Of a stretch of 64,000 bases of DNA, positions 57,887-64,000 are shown in pieces. The notes under the pieces are model-generated. The model saw only the letters and a program-made list of their open reading frames with translations, was not told the DNA's origin and did no database searches. The stretch is from UBA2199 sp964628035 (lineage in GTDB: Bacteria; Acidobacteriota; Aminicenantia; UBA2199), in NCBI GenBank assembly GCA_964628035.1, contig CAZVPI010000014.1:16680-80679 (forward strand). The letters are read 5' to 3'. The position numbers were made by a program, and so were the translations under genes. The first letter of the stretch is position 1. Every line of letters begins with the position of its first letter.

Positions 57887-58395
57887 GCGACGAACATTGG
57901 AGCGATGAGCGCATCCGGGAATTCCCCGACGCCCGGCTTCAGGGCGCGGACGCTTTCCTCCCCTGGCATCTGCGCAATGGCCCGGCTTGCGCCAGGCGGC
58001 TCGGGGAAAACCGCCGCCTCTACGGCGGCCTCGCCGCCGATCCCGGCTTCGCCCTTTCCCCCGTCTTCACCGCCGCGCTGCTGGCGAAGCGCGCCTCCCC
58101 CCTGCCCCTGCCGAGGGGACGCCGCTTCCTTCTCGCCTTCGCGTTCGCGGCCCTCGGCCTGGCCGCCGTCCTGGGACTGGCGCAGCTGGCGGATCTCGAC
58201 CCGCTGGCCCAAAACGCCCTGAGAATCCCGCTGGGCCTGGGGCTGGCTTTCCGCTCGCTGTCGGCGCCGCTGGGCTATCTCTTCTCCCTGCTGGACGGCG
58301 CGGCCAAGCCGTTTCTCATCGGCTTGCTGGGCCTGGCCGCCGCCACGGCGCTCGAACGTTTCCTGCTGCGGGCCATTCCCCGTCCCCGTTCCTGA
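57883..58395 (+). CDS. Anti-sigma-like membrane protein following the sigma remnant
   Basis: A 170-residue protein beginning MSDEHWSDERIREFPDARLQGADAFLPWHLRNGPAC, a charged cytoplasmic-type N-terminus with no HCC zinc motif. Two or three hydrophobic segments follow (FLLAFAFAALGLAAVLGLAQL, FLIGLLGLAAATALERFLL). Its ATG overlaps the sigma remnant stop by 4 bases, so it is the former partner of that sigma. Whether it is still translated is uncertain since the coupled gene is broken. Confidence 0.65.
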   Translation: MSDEHWSDERIREFPDARLQGADAFLPWHLRNGPACARRLGENRRLYGGLAADPGFALSPVFTAALLAKRASPLPLPRGRRFLLAFAFAALGLAAVLGLAQLADLDPLAQNALRIPLGLGLAFRSLSAPLGYLFSLLDGAAKPFLIGLLGLAAATALERFLLRAIPRPRS

Positions 58396-58434
58396 GCGCC
58401 GGGGATCCCTTCGCCGCATGCCGGCAGACTGCGG

Positions 58435-59076
58435 TCAGAAGGAAAAGCCGAGGGTGACGAACGTCTTGAAGAGATGATAGCGGGCCTTGGGATCGTCGTT
58501 GCGCTCGTGGTTGCTGAAGGGCATGAAACAATGCAGCCCCAGGCCGGCGTCCACGTGGCGCAGGTATTTCTTGAACTCCAGCAGCCGCAGGCGCGCGGCG
58601 GCATACAACCCGTACTGAATCCGGTTCAGGATGCTGGCCTTCTCGACTTCCTTTTTGTACGTCCCTGAGAGGTGGGTGTAGCGGTTGCTCAGGAACAGGT
58701 AGGCGAACGGCCCGGCGGAAAAGTCGAGGGCCAGCGACAGCGACCGCCTGGGCAGCGGCAGGGGAATCGTCAGCACCTTGCCGAAGGCCATGCCCAGCGT
58801 GGTCTTCTTCGTGTCCCACAGGCCGTTCTCGATCGCCAGCCCCTTGCCGGAGATGAGGTTGCCGAAGACGAGGAACTCGTGACGGTTGGCGTGGAAGGAG
58901 GAGAGGACCAGCAGCGTGTCGCGGAAAGAGGGCTGCGGCTCCTTGTTCCAGATCGCGTCCTGGGTGAAGACCGTGACCTTCTCGCTGGACAGGAGCGAGA
59001 AGGAAAAGCTGATGTCGGCCGGCAGCGACGCGGCCAGCCCCAGCATCCAGGCCCAAAAAACGGCTTTCTTGCTCAT
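58435..59076 (-). CDS. Outer-membrane beta-barrel-like protein of unknown function
   Basis: A 213-residue exported protein (signal peptide 1-19) made of alternating strands (ISFSFSLLSSEKVTVFTQD, HEFLVFGNLISGKGLAIENG, LSLALDFSAGPFAYLFLSN, ARLRLLEFKKYLRHVDAGLGLHCFM). It ends in FVTLGFSF, the terminal Phe pattern of outer-membrane barrels, and would form a small eight-strand barrel. It follows the next gene upstream (59093-60205) after 16 bases, so the two are probably co-transcribed. Confidence 0.7.
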   Translation of the reverse strand: MSKKAVFWAWMLGLAASLPADISFSFSLLSSEKVTVFTQDAIWNKEPQPSFRDTLLVLSSFHANRHEFLVFGNLISGKGLAIENGLWDTKKTTLGMAFGKVLTIPLPLPRRSLSLALDFSAGPFAYLFLSNRYTHLSGTYKKEVEKASILNRIQYGLYAAARLRLLEFKKYLRHVDAGLGLHCFMPFSNHERNDDPKARYHLFKTFVTLGFSF

Positions 59077-59092
59077 GGACTCCTCCCGCGCC

Positions 59093-60205
59093 TCACAGCG
59101 CCCGCACGACCAGCCGCAGGCGGATGCGGCCGCGCATCTGCTCCAGCTCTCGTTGCAGCTCCTGGTTGGCCGCCCGCGCCTCGGGCAGGTCGCGCTTTTT
59201 CTCCTCGACCACCCGCTCGCGCTTGAAAACCTTGGGCAGCTTGCTCAACGCCGACAGGCTGAAGCCCACTCCGGCCAGGGTGAAGACCCGCCGGGTGCCG
59301 TACAGCGTGGCCTTGGCGGACAGCGAGGCGTCGGCGCTGTCGATCGTCGAGGAGATCAGGGTGGCGTTGACCACGAAGAATGCGGCGCCGATCAGCAGGT
59401 CCTTCAGCACCGTTTTCTTGAACCGTTCCTTGTCGAAACGGGTGGTCTGCGAAAGGACTTTCGTCTCCGTCTCCTGCTCGGGCTGCAAGGCCCTCCCTTT
59501 CAGCGCCAGCGCGCCGCTCTGGGGATCGAACTCGGCTTCGGCCGGGGCAACGGCCTCGGCCTCGAGGGCGAAGTACTTCTCGATCGTCCGCTCGGGCGCG
59601 TTGCGCGGGATCAGCAGCAATCGGTAGGAGTGGCCGGCGGTGCGGACAAAGTCGGGGCCGGCAGGCAGCGCCACCGTCTCGACCTTTGTCCCCAGGGTGC
59701 CCTTGGCCAGAAGCGTTCCCTCCCGGGACAGGAGCTGGAAATCGCAGGGCAGCGAGGCCTGCAGCCGCAGCCGCAGCTCGGCCGGCGGATCGAAATAGGC
59801 AATCTCGGCATCGGTCTCTGCCATGGAGAGTTCCCATAGGACGGGAAACTCCCGCTGCCAGGACAGGCGGAACTCGGCGATCTTCTTGCGCACGGCCGCG
59901 GGCAGGAAGGCCAGGCTGACCGGGGCGGCGCGGAATTCGCCGAGGTACTTGTCCATCCAGAACAACTCGGCCTGCGCATTGCCGACCCGGGACTGGCTGT
60001 AGCCGATGATCAGGCTCACGGCCGCCTTGTCCTTGTCAGGCAGTTCGGGAAACCGCCTCTGCAGCGCCTCGATCAGCCGCGGGAAATCGCTCTCTTCGGC
60101 CATTCCCCGGCGGGCATCCTCCCGCCAGTCGGCTTCCGGCGCCGCCCAGAGCGCCGGCAGCAGAAAAAAAGCCGCCAGGAGCAGGAACGATCGTTTCGCG
60201 AACAT
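59093..60205 (-). CDS. Uncharacterised exported protein
   Basis: A 370-residue protein with a signal peptide (1-21: FAKRSFLLLAAFFLLPALWA). An N-terminal helical, TPR-like part (about 25-120), a beta-rich middle (AELRLRLQASLPCDFQLLSREGTLLAKGTLGTKVETVALPAG, a PEGA-like pattern), a hydrophobic stretch (LKDLLIGAAFFVVNATLI) and a C-terminal coiled coil (VVEEKKRDLPEARAANQELQRELEQMRGRI) are visible. I do not recognise a named family. GAGGAGG precedes ATG 60205. It is co-directional with the small barrel gene. Confidence 0.7.
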   Translation of the reverse strand: MFAKRSFLLLAAFFLLPALWAAPEADWREDARRGMAEESDFPRLIEALQRRFPELPDKDKAAVSLIIGYSQSRVGNAQAELFWMDKYLGEFRAAPVSLAFLPAAVRKKIAEFRLSWQREFPVLWELSMAETDAEIAYFDPPAELRLRLQASLPCDFQLLSREGTLLAKGTLGTKVETVALPAGPDFVRTAGHSYRLLLIPRNAPERTIEKYFALEAEAVAPAEAEFDPQSGALALKGRALQPEQETETKVLSQTTRFDKERFKKTVLKDLLIGAAFFVVNATLISSTIDSADASLSAKATLYGTRRVFTLAGVGFSLSALSKLPKVFKRERVVEEKKRDLPEARAANQELQRELEQMRGRIRLRLVVRAL

Positions 60206-60254
60206 CGGGTCCTCCTCGCATGGGTCGGAAAAGATCATAGCACAGGCGGGAGCG

Positions 60255-60273
60255 AAAAAAAACGGGGAACCCC
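60255..60273 (-). terminator. Possible terminator of the MtfA-like gene
   Basis: On the minus strand, GGGGTTCCCC directly overlapping the stop codon is followed by GTTTTTTTT. The stem is very short, so this is a weak call. Confidence 0.35.
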
Positions 60274-61154
60274 TAGGCGGGAGGAGGCGCCGGCAGGAGC
60301 GCCGGATCCTGGCCGTAGAACTCGGCCAGCAGCGAGTACAGCCGCGGCGAGGCGGCGGATAGGCGCCGCGGGTTCTCGAAGAACAGCTCGCTGGCGCAGG
60401 CGAAGAACTCGGCCTCGTTCTGGGACGCGTAGGCCGGGAGGGGGGAGCGGGAAAAATCGTGCCGCTCGTAGGCTTGGGCGATCGCCTCGGCCCAGGGGAC
60501 GGGACGGGCCTGGTCGGAAGCCACGCGCATGCCCCCCCGCCGCGCCTCGAAGTCGAGATAATGGGCCAGCTCGTGGAAGACGACGTTGACGCCGTCGCCT
60601 TCGCCGGCGAATCCCTGCCATAGGCTCTTTTCGGCCACCAGCAGCGGTCCGCCCGCCGGCGCCTGCCCGGCGATGTTCCCCCGGCCGGGACGGTAATTCT
60701 TGTCGAAGGCGAAGCCGGGGTAGACGGTCACCCCGTCGCGCAGCGGCGGCTCCCAGTCGGGGCGGCCGTGGAGCATGGTGGCGACGCCGGCGGCGATCAA
60801 CAGACGCGTCCGTTCGCCGGCCGCGGCGCCGCCGGCGGCGGCGATGCGCGTCTCGGCCAAAACCAGGCGCACATCGCGCTCGAAGTCGAGGCGGCCTTCC
60901 GGGTCCAGCGCGCGGTAATATGGGGAACTTTCCTGCAGCCAGCGCCGCCAAGGCTCTGGGAAAGGGGCGCGCGCCGCCCGCCTGCGGCGCAGTGGACGGC
61001 GCAGGGCCAGGGGCAGGTAAACGGCCAGCAGGGCCAAGGAGGCGGCCAAAGGCAGGGGCCGGCCGGATGCGACCCAGCCGCCAAGGCCGGCCAGCAGGAT
61101 CAGCAGCGAGTACAGGGCTGCGAACCCCAGCTCCAGCCGCGGCACGACGCGCAC
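60273..61154 (-). CDS. Zinc-dependent peptidase of the MtfA (M90) type
   Basis: A 293-residue protein. VVFHELAHYLDFEAR (His194, Glu195, His198) is the MtfA active-site stretch, and NEAEFFACASELFFENP supplies the third ligand region. PDWEPPLRDGVTVYPGFAF and GPLLVAEKSLWQGFAGEGDGVN are further MtfA landmarks. Two hydrophobic segments (about 8-30 and 34-52) add an N-terminal membrane anchor not found in E. coli MtfA. The start is GTG 61154. It follows the MFS gene closely. Confidence 0.9.
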   Translation of the reverse strand: MRVVPRLELGFAALYSLLILLAGLGGWVASGRPLPLAASLALLAVYLPLALRRPLRRRRAARAPFPEPWRRWLQESSPYYRALDPEGRLDFERDVRLVLAETRIAAAGGAAAGERTRLLIAAGVATMLHGRPDWEPPLRDGVTVYPGFAFDKNYRPGRGNIAGQAPAGGPLLVAEKSLWQGFAGEGDGVNVVFHELAHYLDFEARRGGMRVASDQARPVPWAEAIAQAYERHDFSRSPLPAYASQNEAEFFACASELFFENPRRLSAASPRLYSLLAEFYGQDPALLPAPPPA

Positions 61155-61166
61155 GGCCGGTCCGCC

Positions 61167-62552
61167 TCAGCGCACCCGGCCGCGCGCCAGCGAGAACAGG
61201 ACACCGGCGGCGCACAGCGCCGCGAACACGATGAAGGAGACGCGCAGGCTGCGCAGGAAAAGGGGGAAGCGCGCGGGGACGATGCTGGCCTTGCCGAGGA
61301 ACAGCGAAAAGACGAGCGTGGCGATGCCCATGCTCAGCATCTGGCCGACCATGCGCATGGTGCCCAGGGTCGCCGAAGCCACCCCGAAGTGGCGGCGCTC
61401 CACCGAGCTCATGACGGCGTTGGTGTTGGGAGAGGAGAACAGGGCGAAGCCGAAGCCGACCAGCATCAGGTTGGCCACGATGGCCGCCAGGGGGCTGGAC
61501 GGCCCGAGGCCAGAAAAAAAGAGCAGGCCCAGAGCGCTCAGCCCCATGCCCAGCGAGGCGATCCGCCGCGGCTCGTGCCGGTCGGAGATCCGTCCGGCCA
61601 GGGGAGAAAACAGGGCCATCACCAGGGGCTGGGCGATCAGCACCAGGCCGGCGGCGCCGGCCGTGAACCCCTTGATGTACTGCAGGAAGAGGCTGAGCAG
61701 GAAGCCGATGGCGAAGGTGGCGCTGTAGTTGACCAGCGCCGCCAGGTTGGAGAAGGCGAAAACGGTGTTGCCGCGGACCAGGCGCGCCTGGAAGACGGGA
61801 TGGGCGCAGCGCGCCTCACGGACCAGGAACAGCGGCAGGGCCGCGGCAGCCGCCAGCAGCATGGCCGCGCCGCGCCAGCCCGGCAGCCAGGTGAACCCGA
61901 GCATGAAGAAGGTCAGCATGGCGCTGTAGAGCAGCGAGCCCTGCCAGTCGAAGGGTTCGCCGCGGCTGTCGGCCCACTCCCGCCTCAGTTTCAGGCGCAC
62001 GACCGCCAGGACCAGCAGCCCCACCGGCACGTTGAGCAGGAACACCCAGCGCCACCCCAGGTGCTGGGTGAGCAGGCCGCCGAGGAAGGGTCCCAGCGAC
62101 AGGCCCACGTAGGTCGCCCCCACGTTGATGCCCAGCACCCAGCCGCGCCGCCGCGGCGGGAACACCGACGTGAGGATGGCCACGCCGGTGCCGAAGATCA
62201 TGGCCCCGCCCGTCCCCTGCAGCAACCGGGCCAGGAGCAAGAGCCGGGTGCCGGGGGCCAGGGCTGCCAGCAGCGAGGCCGCGCTGAACAGCGCCGTCCC
62301 GGCGGCGAACACCTTCTTGCGGCCGTGGATGTCGGCGAACCGGCCGAAAGGCAGGAGGAAGACGGCGGCGGCCAGCAGATAGGAGCTGGCCACCCAGCCC
62401 ATGGTCACGGCGCTCATGGCGAATTCTCCGCCGATCGCCGGAAGGGCCACGCTGATGGCCGAAGCCATCAGCGGCGTCAGCAGCGAGCTCAGCGTCGTGA
62501 CCAGCAGGGTCGTGCGCTGCAGCGGGCGGTCCTCGTCGGCGGTGGATTCCAT
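61167..62552 (-). CDS. MFS drug/multi-substrate exporter (EmrB/QacA DHA2 family, 14 helices)
   Basis: A 461-residue transporter with 14 hydrophobic segments. LTPLMASAISVALPAIGGEF at the first helix, GRFADIHGRKKVFAAG in the 2-3 loop (motif A), RLLQGTGGAMIFGTGVAILTSVFPPRRRGWVLG and GPFLGGLLTQHLGWRWVFLLNVPVG (motif C) are typical of DHA2 exporters. ATG 62552 lies 14 bases after the stop of the TPR gene; an upstream in-frame start at 62657 would overlap that gene. Confidence 0.92.
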   Translation of the reverse strand: MESTADEDRPLQRTTLLVTTLSSLLTPLMASAISVALPAIGGEFAMSAVTMGWVASSYLLAAAVFLLPFGRFADIHGRKKVFAAGTALFSAASLLAALAPGTRLLLLARLLQGTGGAMIFGTGVAILTSVFPPRRRGWVLGINVGATYVGLSLGPFLGGLLTQHLGWRWVFLLNVPVGLLVLAVVRLKLRREWADSRGEPFDWQGSLLYSAMLTFFMLGFTWLPGWRGAAMLLAAAAALPLFLVREARCAHPVFQARLVRGNTVFAFSNLAALVNYSATFAIGFLLSLFLQYIKGFTAGAAGLVLIAQPLVMALFSPLAGRISDRHEPRRIASLGMGLSALGLLFFSGLGPSSPLAAIVANLMLVGFGFALFSSPNTNAVMSSVERRHFGVASATLGTMRMVGQMLSMGIATLVFSLFLGKASIVPARFPLFLRSLRVSFIVFAALCAAGVLFSLARGRVR

Positions 62553-62566
62553 GGCAGCCACAGATA

Positions 62567-63361
62567 CTATGGCTCGCTTTTCTGCTGGGCCTTTTCGACT
62601 GCCTGCGCCAATCTGGGATGGATCCGTGCCTTTCGTTTCCTGGCCTGCTCCAGCCACTCCCGGGCCTGGTCGAGGCGGCGGCCGACGAAATAGAGGTTGA
62701 CCAGGTTGTTGAGGCAGCGTTCGTGGCCGGGCTCGATGGCCAGCGCCTTCAGGTACTGGGCCTCGGCTTCGCCGGGGCGCCGCAGTTTGAACAGCAGGTT
62801 GCCGTGCAACGCATGGAACTCCGCAGGGATGGCGAACGGCGATGCTCCATCCTGGAGGACATCGGCGGTGGCCCGCCCGGTCTTCTTGCTCTCATAGGCG
62901 CGGTCGACGGAAACGCAGGCCAGGCTGCTGGTACTGCCGCCGATGTCCTGGGCGGCGAGCTCCCGCAGCCGCTTCTCGTCCTCCCGCGACATGGAAAGCC
63001 AGTTGGGCTTCTGGTTCTCCCAGACCCGCTGCAGCTCCAGGCAGCCCGCCTCGGCGCGCTCGATCCAGGAAAGGGCAGCCGGCAGGTCGCCGGCCTGGCT
63101 GGCGATCACCGCCTTGCCGTAGCAGGCGTTGGGGTGGCCGGGCAGGATCGCCAGGCAGCGCTGCAGTTCGCTCTCGGCGCCCTGCCAGTCCCTCACGGCG
63201 ACGCGCTCGAGCCCCTTGTTCGCCGAGGGCAGGGTCGAATGGTACTTGCGCAAAAGTTCCATGTCCTGCTCCAGGCTGGTGCTTTTCTGGCCCGGCAGCA
63301 GCGCCGGCAGAAGCAGGCACAGCCCCAGGAACAGGCTGACGTTTTTGTTTCGCTGGTTCAT
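62567..63361 (-). CDS. Exported TPR-repeat protein
   Basis: A 264-residue protein with a signal peptide (1-24). Tetratricopeptide-type helices occur at WQGAESELQRCLAILPGHPNACYGKAVIASQAGDLPAALSWIERAEA and, near the C-terminus, FHALHGNLLFKLRRPGEAEAQYLKALAIEPGHERCLNNLVNLYFVGRRLDQAREWL. Between them is a 70-residue non-TPR stretch. It would serve protein contacts in the periplasm. An upstream reading to 63736 lacks a signal peptide and was not used. Confidence 0.8.
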   Translation of the reverse strand: MNQRNKNVSLFLGLCLLLPALLPGQKSTSLEQDMELLRKYHSTLPSANKGLERVAVRDWQGAESELQRCLAILPGHPNACYGKAVIASQAGDLPAALSWIERAEAGCLELQRVWENQKPNWLSMSREDEKRLRELAAQDIGGSTSSLACVSVDRAYESKKTGRATADVLQDGASPFAIPAEFHALHGNLLFKLRRPGEAEAQYLKALAIEPGHERCLNNLVNLYFVGRRLDQAREWLEQARKRKARIHPRLAQAVEKAQQKSEP

Positions 63362-63373
63362 GATCTCACCTTT

Positions 63374-63382
63374 ATTATAGCA
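63374..63382 (-). promoter_or_regulatory. Extended -10 box before the TPR gene
   Basis: Minus-strand TGCTATAAT is a perfect extended -10, but it ends only 12 bases before the ATG, so the transcript would have a leader of about six bases and lose most of the AAAGGTGAG ribosome site. Either the gene is nearly leaderless or the match is fortuitous. Confidence 0.35.
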
Positions 63383-63519
63383 TGAAAACCGGCGGCAAGC
63401 CCGGTCCGCCAACCTCCGCCTGCGGCGGCCAAGGCGAGCAGGAGCCTGCGCCCCTGCCCGCGCGGCTCCCTTCCGCCCCCTGCCGAATCGCGCCGCCTGC
63501 CCCCCCGTATTCCCCGGCT

Positions 63520-63548
63520 TTGACAAGCGCGCCCCGTCGTGGTACAAG
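63520..63548 (+). promoter_or_regulatory. Sigma-70-type promoter of the last gene
   Basis: TTGACA (63520-63525), 17 bases, TACAAG (63543-63548). The coding ATG at 63556 is close, so the leader would be very short or absent. Confidence 0.5.
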
Positions 63549-63555
63549 GCGTGAC

Positions 63556-64000
63556 ATGCGCCGTTTCGGATGGCTGATCTTCCTGCTGGCCATTCTGCCC
63601 TCCCGCGCTGCAGCCCAGGTCGAAGACGACCTGGGATTCTTCGCGGAGGATCCCCTCGGCCTGGAAGTGGAAACGTTCGTCCTCGCCCTGGATCGCGAAG
63701 CGACGATGAACGCCTATCTGGCCTGGGACCCGGCAACGAGCGAGGCGCTGGTCATCGATCCGGGAGTCCCCGCCCCCGAGGTGGTCGAATTCATCCGCGC
63801 CAGGAGGCTGAACGTCCTGGCCGTTCTGCTCACCCACGGCCACGTCGACCATGTCGGCGGAGTCGAGTTCCTGGCCATGGAACTGGCCGTTCCCGCCTTC
63901 CTCCACCCCTCCGATCGCTCGCTGGCGGCAGGCACGACCGGCGCCGGCTTCCCCTTCCGCGCTTACCCCGGCGACGGTCGCCTGCGCCTGGGCGGCCTTG
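63556..64000 (+). CDS. Exported metallo-beta-lactamase-fold hydrolase, partial (glyoxalase II-like)
   Basis: The first 148 residues of a gene cut by the window end. A signal peptide (MRRFGWLIFLLAILPSRAAA) is followed by the MBL fold: EALVIDPGVPAPEVVEFI and LTHGHVDHVGGVEFLA, the HxHxDH metal site followed by GG as in glyoxalase II and related hydrolases. FLHPSDRSLA is the next conserved stretch. Start chosen at the ATG that begins the signal peptide. The ending and so the precise subfamily are outside the window. Confidence 0.85.
   Translation, partial: MRRFGWLIFLLAILPSRAAAQVEDDLGFFAEDPLGLEVETFVLALDREATMNAYLAWDPATSEALVIDPGVPAPEVVEFIRARRLNVLAVLLTHGHVDHVGGVEFLAMELAVPAFLHPSDRSLAAGTTGAGFPFRAYPGDGRLRLGGL

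Noticed and set aside
60768..62693. Very long open frame on the plus strand opposite the MFS and MtfA-like genes
   Set aside because: Antisense shadow in GC-rich sequence: Gln/Arg/Gly-rich translation without any domain; the minus strand encodes clear families.

Overview
This 64 kb window is GC-rich, gene-dense bacterial chromosome with no rRNA, tRNA, CRISPR array, phage or insertion sequence that I can see. The gene content suggests a Gram-negative, protein- and peptide-degrading bacterium. It includes TonB-dependent receptors, two DUF5916 proteins, exported M3-type metallopeptidases, PD40 (TolB-like) proteins, and a periplasmic propeller sensor fused to GGDEF. This mix is typical of Acidobacteriota and in particular Aminicenantia-like lineages. 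That placement is inference from gene content, not from a marker gene.

Layout. 1-1975: the end of an outer-membrane barrel plus a zinc/manganese-type ABC binding protein and permease; the ATPase is not in the window. 2046-6500: a tight operon of TonB receptor, ECF S-like membrane protein, SAM methyltransferase, EcfT and EcfA. It is preceded by an inverted repeat GTGTTAC-N13-GTAACAC that matches the NikR operator type I recall for deltaproteobacteria, so it looks like a nickel (or nickel-chelate) uptake system. 6856-13929: C69 dipeptidase, outer-membrane barrel, Dcp-like M3 peptidase and two flavodoxin-fold reductases. 13926-21741: exopolysaccharide genes (polymerase, priming glycosyltransferase, GT4 glycosyltransferase, and further on GDP-fucose synthase) with an exported PepF-like peptidase between them. 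21975-29884: DUF5916 protein, methyltransferase, another exported M3-like peptidase, a Fis-type regulator paired with a glutamine amidotransferase that lacks its nucleophile, an MBL-fold protein and a cupin.

30050-41228: a long same-strand run of exported proteins (propeller, DUF5916, PD40 fused to a sugar-transferase-like domain, MBL-TPR protein, two SnoaL-like proteins, a PD40 gene remnant, and a beta-helix lipoprotein). 41408-44879: LUD protein, double GNAT, metallophosphoesterase, AEC transporter. 44967-48533: a molybdenum-linked block with a Mop/TOBE protein, a strong promoter, a structured leader resembling a Moco riboswitch, a TonB receptor, and an exported protein with two sulfite-oxidase-like domains but without the expected catalytic cysteine. 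48606-50344: ECF sigma, anti-sigma-like and secreted protein. 50602-57183: PpnP, sodium symporter, FecR/DUF6600 protein, and the propeller-GGDEF sensor. 57270-64000: DUF6249 protein, an ECF sigma remnant (region 4 only) with its intact partner, two unknown exported proteins, MtfA-like peptidase, MFS transporter, TPR protein and a partial MBL hydrolase.

Two kinds of dispersed intergenic sequence stand out. One is a REP-like element with the core GGGACGGTCTTTG (three loci). The other is a set of long, degenerate purine-arm/pyrimidine-arm hairpins (at least six loci). The most interesting functional proposals are the NikR-type TonB/ECF/methyltransferase operon and the Moco-riboswitch-type TonB/SUOX-fold operon, two cofactor- or metal-controlled outer-membrane uptake systems.
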